Part shown: piece after piece, positions 25,301 to 32,529 of the stretch
Layout of the letters: every line of letters starts with the position of its first letter
Position numbering within the stretch: position 1 is the first letter of the stretch
Assembly (NCBI GenBank): GCA_949317995.1
Contig: OX439037.1
Coordinates: forward strand, 51,928,080 to 51,992,079
Reading direction: 5' to 3'
Source of the DNA: Acholoe squamosa
Lineage: Eukaryota > Annelida > Polychaeta > Phyllodocida > Polynoidae
Length of the DNA: 64,000 bases
Notes under the pieces: generated by a model
What the model was told of the DNA's origin: nothing
The model's input: only the letters and a program-made list of their open reading frames with translations
Databases searched by the model: none
Translations under genes and position numbers: made by a program

Positions 25301-28300
25301 TTTACTCACAGTTTGTCAGCAATTAGTCAATATAATTACGTCAGTACTATGTCACTATATATCAGCAATTATCAATACATGTCAGTATTTACTCACAATC
25401 TGTCAGCAATTAGTCAATATATGTTAGTAATTACTCACTCTTTGTCAGCAATTAGTCAGGATATGTCAGTACTTATTCACTAGATATCAGAAATTAGTCA
25501 ACACATGTCAGTATTTACATACAATTTGTCAGCAATTAGTCAATACATGTCAGTATTTACTCACTATTTGTCAGCAATTACCGTAAACTCCCGCGTATAA
25601 GACGCGTCCTCTACGCCAAACAAAATGCTGGGGAGTCTTATAGCTTTCTCTCAAGTTGGGGGTGCGTCTTATACGTGGGGTTTTCCAACATCTCATTTGG
25701 GAAAATGCGCTGATGACAGCTTGAACTCATAGCGCCAGCACCGCGGCAGACCGGTCGGTGTAGATTTGCTCGGCGGGTTTGACGCCGACCGTGTACCGAT
25801 GACAGTTTGAACTCATAGCGCCAGCACCGCGGCAGACCGGGAGGTGTCGACGCGCTCGGCAGGTTTGACGCCGACCGTGTACCGATGACAGCTTGAACTC
25901 ATAGAGCCTGCACCGTGGCAGCCCGGTCGGTGTAGATTTGCTCGGCGGGGAATACGTCGACCGTGTGCCGATGACAGCTTGAACTCATAGAGCCTGCACT
26001 GCAGCAGCCCGGTCAGTGTAGATTTGCTCGGCGGGGAATACGTCGACCGTGTGCCGATGACAGCTTGAACTCATAGCCAGCACCGCGGCAGACCGGTCGC
26101 TGTAGATTTGCTCGGAGGGGATGACGCCGACCGTGTGCCGATGACAGCATAGACTCAACAGGTTGACAATGCGGTGTGGCTTGCCGGGGTGTAGGGACGC
26201 ATGGGCCGACGACAGCATAGACTTAACATTTCTTTTAATTTTTTTGGGGGTGGAGGGGGCGTCTTGTACGTTTTTTTTTTTTACAAATCGATTCAGGGGG
26301 GTTGGATGCGTCCTCTACGCGAACGAGCCTACCGTGAGTTTGGGGAGCGTCTTCTACGCGGGAGATTACGGTAGTCAATATATGTCAGTACTTAGTCACT
26401 ATTTTTTCAGCAATTAGTCAATGTCAGCAATTAATCACGACTTGTCAGCAACCAATAGCAAAATGGGTCTGAAAGTTTAAGAAATAGAATTGGCATAGTG
26501 AAATTCATAAATTACAATCTGTTGATAAACAGTAGAGAAATAGCCATTGATTCATTGGTGCATCATGCCTTGGCTGGAGTAATCTAAATATGTCAGTAGC
26601 TATGAACAATTTGTCCACCCTTAGTCAATATATGTTAGTACTTAGTCACTCAGGCTTCCCTAGCCCACTTAAAAGGGTCTTAATTTCCTCTTTCCTATCC
26701 CCTCAGGAGGTGTGTGGTGCACATATGCGTGGGCACCAACACATTTCTCTGACTTTGTGTAATGTAGTTCTTGCCATGAATATGACCTTAGCTGTCGAAA
26801 TGGCGTTAAACAACTATTACTCACTCACTCACTTAGTCACTATATATCAGCAATTAGTTAATAAAATCAGTATTTATTCAGTTTGTCAGTAAATTAGTCA
26901 ACATATGTCAGTAATTACTCACTATTTGTCAGAAATAAGTCAATACAGTCAGTGCTTACTCATTATTTGTCAGCGATTAGTCAATACATATGATATATGT
27001 CAGTACTTAGTCACTATATTTAAACTCTTAAATTCGTAAACAAGAATTGACCGTTGGCCTACGCTGCATAATCCTCTACCCTTGTTTCCTATTTGTCCTA
27101 TTATTTTAATACTCGCACATAAAGCCACTACAGATTTCTTAACAAGTCCTAAATTCCTAAACCAGCTTCCCCTTTGTTCGGACTTGTAGTATGTCTCAAT
27201 GTGTTCGGCACGTTCGATTTACCCTATTTTCATAGTTTGTGAATCCCGATGCGTTCAAAGGAACCTGGTAAAGTTGACCTTAAAGTAGGCATCATGTCAA
27301 GATTCGAAACAATTTTTTTTTCGACAGGGGGTTCATAATTTGGAATTGTAGTATGTCTCGTTGCATTCGGCATGTTCGATTTACCCTAATTTCATAGTTT
27401 GTTAATCCCGATGCGATCAAAGGAACCCGCTAAAGTCGACCTTAAAGTAGACGACCTTAAAGTAGGCATCATGTCAAGATTCGAAACTTTTTTTTTTTTT
27501 CGACAGGGGGTTCATAATTTGGAATTGTTGTATGTCTCGTTGCGTTCGGCATGTTCGATTTACCCTAATTTCATAGTTTGTAAATCCCGATGCGATCAAA
27601 GGAACCTGCTAAAGTCGACCTTAAAGTAGACGACCTTAAAGTAGACATCATGTCAAGATTCAAAACAATTTTTTTTTCGGCAGCGGTTCTGTGTGAGGAT
27701 TACAGATGGCAGTGGTTCTGTGTGAGGATTACAGATGGGAATTTAACAAAGAAATTAAAAGTATTTTCATAAATATGGCCATAACTTCTGTTCTAATTGG
27801 CCAATTTGCAAAATTCAAAAACCTATATGAAGCTAAAATGACACTGACAGTGATTCTGAGATGAAATCACACTGGCGGCAGTAAAAATCACGCTGGCGGC
27901 CCACCGGCATCATTACAGTGTGAGGAGAACCCTGTTGTAGCATGTCTCATAGAACAGTACTATATTAACAAAAATCTCCTCTTAGGGGTGCGCCTTATAC
28001 GTGGGACAGGCCTCCCTTAGTTGGGGGTGCGCCTTATACGCGGGCTGCGCCTTATACGCGGGAGATTACGGTACATGCATGGAGGGTCAAAAGTTCTGGA
28101 TGGAAAGGAAAATAACGTTCTAACATCTTTAGAATAGTTCCACAACCTTGATTAGCCAATTTGGCGAATTTTGACATCATAGGATTAGCCAAATTGAGCT
28201 TAGATTTGCCATTGGCGATAAAATCGCCAGAGTTCTATATCTGATAGGCAGCACCAGACTTAATCCAAATACTGTCATTTTGAGGGTTTGATTGCGTGAC

Positions 28301-28889
28301 AATCATATTTACTTCTATTTACACCTGGGTTTAGAATGTTGGGCTCCTAACCATCTCACGAGGCCAGGTTCGCACACTGATTCTAGGCTGAGACAATATT
28401 AACATTATAAGGAATGCCATCTAAACCAAAGTAGTTTGTACTCATATAATGTTCGATGTTTTTGCTTCTTTATTTTTTTTTTTTTTTACAAGCACCTGTT
28501 ATATTTTACTCCTCTAGAGCAAAGCTGAACCAGGAGGCACGAAAGAAGGACGAGGATGACTACGTACTATTCCTTGAGCGAGCAATAGATGCAGTCATTA
28601 CACACAAGGGGCTCATACAGGTAAAGAACCTAGCAGTCTGTCAGTCAAAAATTACCTTCAACTTAAACCAACTTCAAATGTTTTTGGTTTTTTTTCAAAA
28701 CATCTTGAATTTTCTTTTCCACACCCGTTTGTTCATTTGCATTGTATAATGTATAATATCTTAAAGAAGGAATGTTTCCCTTTCCAGGACCACACAGCGG
28801 GATTGAAAGTCCAGGTTGACGCTGCATTTAGTCAAGATATGGAGCGTCTTACCAGTCTTGGTTACCAAGTGTCAACCATGGAAATATAA
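10360..28889 (+). CDS. NDC80: Kinetochore protein NDC80 (HEC1), 13 coding exons, N-terminus missing
   Basis: Exons: 10360-10468, 10880-10966, 11384-11569, 11714-11785, 12233-12326, 16421-16509, 17036-17180, 18525-18688, 18872-19066, 19465-19647, 20269-20399, 28518-28620, 28788-28889. All have AG/GT borders, and phases join without a stop to give about 552 residues ending in TAA. Exons 1-5 carry the microtubule-binding calponin-homology domain, starting DPRPITSKNYK and including FPFQISKS-type and GSPHTWPTLLAALTWL blocks highly typical of NDC80. The later exons are heptad-rich coiled coil (QEFSLEDVERINMEKQELHR), as expected for the rod that pairs with NUF2 and ends at SPC24/SPC25. The human protein is 642 residues, so the basic N-terminal tail with the start codon is missing; exon 1 begins in mid-codon. 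Role from family knowledge: the NDC80 complex couples kinetochores to spindle microtubules in mitosis. Several introns contain transposons, the largest (20400-28517) being 8.1 kb. Confidence 0.95.
12374..12775 (+). mobile_element. Possible solo LTR in an NDC80 intron
   Basis: The segment begins TGTTAATTATCGGCGG, has a TATA box (TATAAAA at 12624-12630) and AATAAA at 12693-12698 about 70 bp downstream, followed by T-rich sequence. This promoter plus poly(A) spacing is LTR-like. The boundaries and a target duplication could not be fixed, and no internal retroelement sequence adjoins it. Confidence 0.35.
12770..13105. repeat. Short tandem duplications in NDC80 intron
   Basis: A block of about 58 bp ('ctcaaaactcgcctagaat' to 'gtccagtcaacatgca') occurs twice (about 12776-12832 and 12854-12911). 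A second unit ('gaacttacactgtctagctt', 'ccctacactgtaaaaaatgt') then occurs about three times to 13105. Confidence 0.75.
13125..13322 (+). mobile_element. SINE-like dispersed repeat, copy A
   Basis: About 195 bp running from 'cttccctagcccacttaaaa' to 'gaaatggcgttaaac' and a short 'cactcactc' tail. A near-identical copy lies at 26645-26833 with the same tail, and a decayed start resembling it appears near 11127. The simple-repeat tail suggests a SINE. No clear A/B boxes were identified, so the class is inferred. Confidence 0.55.
13780..15690 (+). mobile_element. Internally deleted Gypsy-like LTR retrotransposon in NDC80 intron
   Basis: A leader with a primer-binding-like TTGGTGACAGCGGTG (13811) follows a likely LTR end. 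The gag-like frames (13859-15260) are broken by stops. A gag core reads PGKYDGSGDLEEFLSHFD (about 14810-14870), and a CCHC knuckle (CLECGSTEHFKKNC) lies at 15150-15192. Soon afterwards, at 15535-15575, comes TPNFLMLGRETLLPGG, which is the end part of a Gypsy integrase, followed in another frame by AAELRYQMEKGHE. Protease, RT, RNase H and most of integrase are therefore missing by deletion, and the rest is frameshifted. It lies in sense orientation in the intron between 12326 and 16421. Confidence 0.75.
14305..14595 (+). repeat. Coding tandem repeat inside the Gypsy gag remnant, about 3 units
   Basis: Three units of roughly 85-100 bp each start 'aaaggacacaggga' and contain 'gacccgtgagctgagtggta' and 'agcggaggggccgcc'. 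In one frame the motif is ERTQGCDLTRELSGTSYH. The middle unit lacks about 17 bp, which shifts the frame. Confidence 0.8.
15940..16145. repeat. Short direct duplication in NDC80 intron
   Basis: Two related units of about 100 bp share 'attctgtgccctttcat', 'taatgtgagaccgttcata' and 'caggacgcgagccac'-type blocks. Confidence 0.65.
16720..17005. repeat. Direct repeat, unit about 169 bp, in NDC80 intron
   Basis: 'tttttgcccttgcctgactt' to 'gttgtgcatgcac' at 16751-16803 recurs almost unchanged at 16918-16970 ('cttgccggacttacattcc'). The intervening sequence carries 'aattttgaatgccatttt'. Confidence 0.75.
17181..18524 (+). other. NDC80 intron with NRF1/YY1/ETS-type motif cluster
   Basis: No gene is seen. 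Two related stretches hold GCATGCGCA (17649-17657) with AACATGGCGGAC (17674-17685), and ACTTCCGG (17842-17849), CACGCATGCGCA (17861-17872) with AAAATGGCGGAC (17889-17900). The second stretch resembles 4920-4960. Both look like a duplicated promoter-type module; activity is unknown. Confidence 0.45.
20400..21800 (+). other. NDC80 intron sequence upstream of the LINE, no gene seen
   Basis: AT-rich intronic DNA. Two opposite 'gcacatgcgccgca' type words (about 21302-21350) form an imperfect inverted pair. Short ORFs here match nothing I recognise. Confidence 0.5.
21800..24115 (+). pseudogene. 5'-truncated, frameshifted LINE (non-LTR retrotransposon) in NDC80 intron
   Basis: It begins in the endonuclease end (SDHLPIF at about 21822), then the linker, RT palm (FIDLRKAFDTVGHS at about 23180-23220; GVPQGSILGPLL at about 23355-23390; YADD at 23447-23458) and the C-terminal FNGAITWNALTCG block (about 23920-23955). 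The tail reads 'ccccaataaatta'. A frameshift in the T run near 23391 separates GVPQGSILG from YADD, another break lies near 23040, and part of the RT thumb region seems missing near 23615. A TA-flanked TIR element interrupts it at 22277-22535. The endonuclease plus this RT points to the Jockey/CR1/L2 group; the clade cannot be set by eye. Dead copy. Confidence 0.85.
22277..22535. mobile_element. TIR element inserted in the LINE
   Basis: CCGTAATCTCCCGC at 22279 and GCGGGAGATTACGG ending at 22533, with TA on each side. Taking out the element and one TA leaves the LINE frame open, reading FWRTINNFN as in other LINEs. It is the clearest insertion event in the window and is younger than the LINE. 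Confidence 0.9.
24236..24735. repeat. Tandem array related to 9384-10265
   Basis: About three units with 'ggcatgatgcgctctatctc', 'aatcggcatggttgaaaacc' and 'gtcaataaacagctgag' blocks. They are more diverged than the units at 9.4-10.3 kb. Confidence 0.8.
24922..25158. mobile_element. TIR element (TA target site), short subfamily
   Basis: CCGTAAACTCCTGCG at 24924 and CGGGAGTTTACGG ending at 25156, with TA on both sides. It inserted in the repeat word 'cagcaattagtcaatatatg', which is restored by removing the element and one TA. It is close to the reverse complement of 8355-8591. Confidence 0.9.
25579..26373. mobile_element. TIR element with internal GC-rich minisatellite, copy 2
   Basis: CCGTAAACTCCCGCG at 25581 and GCGGGAGATTACGG ending at 26371, with TA flanks in the same 'cagcaattagtcaatat' word. 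It carries about seven units of the 86 bp minisatellite found in 1335-2294 (about 25690-26225). Confidence 0.88.
26645..26833 (+). mobile_element. SINE-like dispersed repeat, copy B
   Basis: It matches 13125-13322 over nearly its full length, including 'ggtgtgtggtgcacatatgc', 'atgaatatgacctta' and the 'gaaatggcgttaaac' end followed by 'actcactcactca'. Confidence 0.6.
27176..27690. repeat. Tandem array of the 180 bp dispersed repeat, about 3 units
   Basis: Each unit holds 'ggcatgttcgatttacccta', 'aatcccgatgcgatcaaagg' and 'catcatgtcaagattcgaaa' followed by a T run. Later units have an extra 'agtagacgaccttaa' insertion. Short frames with MRSKEPAKVDLK are artefacts of the repeat. Confidence 0.85.
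27948..28073. mobile_element. Truncated copy of the CCGTAATCTCCCGCG TIR family
   Basis: 'aacagtactatattaaca' onwards matches the interior of the copy at 51496-51747, and the right end CGGGAGATTACGG plus TA is intact (28060-28073). The left half is missing. Confidence 0.75.
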
Positions 28890-29850
28890 GACGACATGGG
28901 ATGTTAAAAAGCATCTGAAAGGCAGCATTCGTAGTTACCTAGGACTTTTGTGTATGTATGTATATGTATGGACATACCCGCACCCTCAAAATGACCACTG
29001 GTGCATTTCGTGCCCAAAATCTAATGATAAAATTGAAAACTGGGAATTTAATTGACGTGTTTTGTAGGTTTAATTTCGTGTCAGTCAGTTCAACTTGAAC
29101 TTTTTGTAATATACGGTAAATAAAAACCACTAAAATTGCTTTGAAACGTATTAGGGATGTAGGATGGATCCTTACACATGAGCCTGCAGGCTTGCATCAT
29201 ATTCTTCAGCCCATCCCAAGGGAGGAGATGCTGATTAATTTCACTTTATTTTTTACAAGACAGGTCTTTAATGCCTGGTGTCTAGCAAAGTTCTACAAAT
29301 ACATCTGATGAAGGATTCTAACTTTTTTTTTTTCAAATTTCAAAGGCCGTGTACAATAGATGCCTGATATTTTTTCATATTTATACTGTGCGTAGCATCA
29401 TTATAATGGATTACATTTTTGTAGTTGGCAGTGGTTTACAGCACTTGCCATATGGTGTATATTGTTTGCATGTTCTAATTTGCTTACCTTAAACTTTTGG
29501 ATTTCACATGTGCACAGTAAATGGTTTGTAGTTAGAGGCATGTATATAGTTGTCCACTTCCTGTCAACTTAGGTCAAACACTGTGCCTTAAAGTAGATTT
29601 GAGAATGCCAAAGGCACAGCAGCTCCTAGCATTTAATGTATATTTTATAGCACATCGATTTAATGTTATATATTGTATGAAACAACTGTTAAACTGAACC
29701 GAACATTTCTTGTATGAACGAAAACAACCATGTGTATGTGAGCTGAGAGTGTGAGTGTATGTGACCGATGTCTGTATTCCACATGTTGTGTTCCTGCGGT
29801 TTGTATATAAAAATCATGCTATTGTAATAAAATTAAGTACATCAGGTTCA
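28890..29850 (+). other. NDC80: NDC80 3' UTR with polyadenylation signals
   Basis: The sequence after the stop codon is AT-rich, non-coding and free of the repeats that fill the introns. AATAAA occurs at 29826-29831, followed within about 30 bases by GT/T-rich sequence, a good end. An earlier 'taaataaaa' lies near 29116. The exact cleavage site cannot be read from sequence. Confidence 0.65.
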
Positions 29851-30380
29851 TGTGCTTAGATTTTTTTTTTTGTTCTAGAGCAACTGCATCCTACAATATT
29901 CGAGATAACTTTGTGAAAGTTATCTTGACTTTTTATGTATGTGATTAACTTTGCTCTCCTTTCGGAACTGGTTCGGATGTACCTAAAAATCGACATGACA
30001 GGCCTGTTTTGGCCAATTTTTATTCCCTTAAAAACCACAATGTTTTTAAGAGGTGCCACATGGGATGTGGTCTGGCAAATCAAATTAGTAGTCTACCCAG
30101 AAGCTGCTGAGATCTAGTTTAAAACGGAGGTAGGAATGGTAAATTGAGCCTGACCTTTGCCTGTTCCAGAGCGCAACGATAGATGTCGTTGCTGTCTATC
30201 ATAGGAGATGCGCATGCGCAGATCCGTAGATGCCAGACTGCTGTGTATTTCCATAGGAGGAGGATGTCTCGCAATTTGGCTTACAATTTCGAGTGAGTCT
30301 TGACAATTTTTAGTACTTCCATTTTTCATATCTGATTTTATTATGTTTTAGGGGGTTAATTCGCCTTAAAAGTTAAAATT
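29851..30380. other. Intergenic DNA between NDC80 and the Ngaro element
   Basis: No gene seen. The NRF1-like palindrome TGCGCATGCGCA lies at 30209-30220. The last bases before 30381 are the left flank of the Ngaro insertion. Confidence 0.4.
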
Positions 30381-30578
30381 GGGTGAGACCAATCCTGATT
30401 GGTCTATGTATTGATACGGTCAGTACCACTACTACTCACCCACCTGCTACTCCTACACACACACACACACACACACTGCTACTGCTCCCTGAACATACCT
30501 GTGGGCAGTGACCCACTACTCCAGCCTGCTAGCCTAAGGGCACACACACATGGGACTCTTCCACTGCTTCAATTTTTT
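30381..30578 (+). repeat. Ngaro split direct repeat A1
   Basis: It starts GGGTGAGACCAATCCTGATT and ends at 'ctgcttcaatttttt', with a short (CA)n tract at about 30455-30476. It matches A2 (35408-35618), whose (CA)n tract is longer. Confidence 0.9.
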
Positions 30579-30594
30579 GTTTTTTTAATGCATC

Positions 30595-32529
30595 ATGGTG
30601 GTTTGTTTGGTATGCCAACAGTCGTACCATGGCAACAAAAAGCACTGTCCCAACTGTGGGGTGCTAAACCACAAACTCACGGAGGAGACCAGGAGTAATG
30701 CAGTTTTTCATGAGGAAGAAGGGGGAGACCAAGGAGCTTCCAATATGGCCACCCCCCTGGGAGAGAGAAGGCAGAGCAATACACAGCCCCCAAAGTCACC
30801 AGAAGCTATTCTCCAGGAGAAGATTGCTATAGCAGAAGAAAAGGCAGGACTACTCAGGAAAAAAGGTGACCTCTTAGCATTAGAAGAAAGGCTAGCCTTA
30901 ATTGACTTAGAGAATGCAGAACTGGAAGAGGATTACAAAAAATCTCTCAAAGACATACAGCAGAAGCAGCAGAGTGCTGCACACAAGAGGAGGGGTGCAT
31001 TCGTAAATTTTCATGATTTGACTGCACCTAATAGCAGCTATTACCAGGGAGAAGAGTTTACGAACGCATCCAGGAGCAGCAGCAGATACGCCGACGACCG
31101 AGCGGAGTACACAACATTTACGAACGCAGCCAGCAGCGCCAAAGCCGAAGACGCCCGGACCTTGCCGAGCGCCTCCGAAGGCATATCCGACCCGAACACG
31201 GCCGGACACATACGGAGATACCCGAACGCCGCCGAAAACGGGCTCGGAGAGAGTCGGGGACGGTCGGCAGATGTACGGAGATTACCGAACGCCACTTCGG
31301 GTTTCTTCGGAGACGTAAACTCCTACAGCGGATTGAAAAAGAACGGTCAAGGCTTGGATTACGATATGCACCAGAGAGCAAACGCAAGCGGCATATTAAC
31401 CAACGAGGATATACCGAGCGCTGCCGACAGCCTAGGTCGGAAACTTTCGGATTACGTCGGCTCGGGCAAGTTCGGCAATGTCCGTGAACGCTCGGGAGTG
31501 CAAGATGGCGTTCCTTCCGCTTTCGCCGAGGGAGACAATTTACAGCAGGAGTTTATGCTTTTTTTGGCTGGAAAACAGCAAAAATTGCTCAATCAGGCCA
31601 AGCAGAACCCAGTAGGCAGTGCTCCAGTCCCAACCACAGCAGCACAGGAGGTACCACAGCTGTATTACTTGGATGGGACACCCTACACTGGGTCTTTGCC
31701 TGACACACAACATCAACAACACAGGATCACACCACCCAAGCTTCCCCCCTCTGCTACCATCCAGGCTGGATTATCAACTGCAGGCCTGACAGCTGAGAAT
31801 ATGGGCGTGGAGGGGGACCTTGCCGGCTACCTGGATGCAAAGGACCAAGGTGACTTGTTATCCACTTTATTTAAGATAGGTGAAGCTTCTAAGAAAAAGA
31901 GGTCACAACACTGGTTAAGGCCAGATTACCACATTCCCACTGACAAAGTCTACTCTGATATGACATACAGAGAGCTAATATATGGTATGACATGTGTCCA
32001 GGAGAAGTTAGCTATTGCTAATTTACCACAGTGGTCTGCAAAAAGTTATGGTGACCATATGAGATTCGTAGCTAGGAAGGGCCTCAATGCCACTTATACC
32101 TCGAGTGCACTAGCTAAATATGAGCATGATCTCACTACTAGAGTGATTTCAGGGGAGTTACCCGGATTTCAGACAGCTGAGCACGCATCAGTCTCTGATA
32201 ATTTGGGCTGCGATAACCTACAGGTGGTACAGGATTTGAAGGCTGAATTAGCCAGATTAAAAGCAGGTAACAAACAAGGCACTAAAGGTAAAGGCCCCTC
32301 TACTCAAAACAGAATCCATTGCCCTACGGATGTTTGTGCTTTGTTCAATTTCACTAGATGTTGGTATAACCCATGTAACAGGCAACACGTATGCGCGGTG
32401 TGTAAGGGCCCCCACCCAGCAAAAGGGGGGTGCAAAAATCAACCAACAACCACAAGCAGTGGAGCAAACAATAATGCGGGAGGGGGGTCAACCTTTTTCG
32501 CACCACCGATCCACTCCCGCGTATCTTGA
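30595..32529 (+). CDS. Ngaro ORF1, gag-like protein (644 aa)
   Basis: The N-terminus has a CxxC...CxxC finger (CLVCQQSYHGNKKHCPNCG, residues about 4-22), followed by a coiled-coil-like charged part (about 60-125). A long S/N/G-rich middle follows, then a globular conserved part (about 400-540, with WSAKSYGDHMRF), and a C-terminal Cys/His cluster (about 587-625, HVCAVCKGPHPAKGGC) typical of DIRS/Ngaro ORF1. It is presumed to bind element RNA and form particles; this is inferred from the family. The stop is TGA at 32527-32529. The same frame then continues open into RT-RNase H with no ATG for about 70 codons. The middle part is poorly conserved against the copy at 1-1165. Confidence 0.88.
   Translation: MVVCLVCQQSYHGNKKHCPNCGVLNHKLTEETRSNAVFHEEEGGDQGASNMATPLGERRQSNTQPPKSPEAILQEKIAIAEEKAGLLRKKGDLLALEERLALIDLENAELEEDYKKSLKDIQQKQQSAAHKRRGAFVNFHDLTAPNSSYYQGEEFTNASRSSSRYADDRAEYTTFTNAASSAKAEDARTLPSASEGISDPNTAGHIRRYPNAAENGLGESRGRSADVRRLPNATSGFFGDVNSYSGLKKNGQGLDYDMHQRANASGILTNEDIPSAADSLGRKLSDYVGSGKFGNVRERSGVQDGVPSAFAEGDNLQQEFMLFLAGKQQKLLNQAKQNPVGSAPVPTTAAQEVPQLYYLDGTPYTGSLPDTQHQQHRITPPKLPPSATIQAGLSTAGLTAENMGVEGDLAGYLDAKDQGDLLSTLFKIGEASKKKRSQHWLRPDYHIPTDKVYSDMTYRELIYGMTCVQEKLAIANLPQWSAKSYGDHMRFVARKGLNATYTSSALAKYEHDLTTRVISGELPGFQTAEHASVSDNLGCDNLQVVQDLKAELARLKAGNKQGTKGKGPSTQNRIHCPTDVCALFNFTRCWYNPCNRQHVCAVCKGPHPAKGGCKNQPTTTSSGANNNAGGGSTFFAPPIHSRVS

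Larger units (their letters stand above)
24735..27015. repeat. Long tandem array, unit about 40 bp ('gtcagcaattagtcaatatat')
   Basis: Dozens of imperfect units alternate 'gtcagcaattagtcaatat' with 'gtcagtaattactcactattt'. It is interrupted by two TIR elements (24922-25158 and 25579-26373), a SINE-like repeat (26645-26833) and a piece of the 'cattgattcattggtgcatc' unit near 26545. Short ORFs of the 'MSVITHYLLAISQ' type are repeat artefacts. Confidence 0.9.

Noticed and set aside
24735-27015. CRISPR-like regular repeats
   Set aside because: Units are contiguous and degenerate without unique spacers, in animal intron DNA; this is a tandem array.
28320-28385. tRNA-like 'ggttcgcac' word near 28368
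   Set aside because: Only a weak B-box-like word; no convincing A box or stems.
31041-31387. 84-100 codon - strand ORFs opposite Ngaro ORF1
   Set aside because: Antisense to the low-complexity middle of gag; no independent support.
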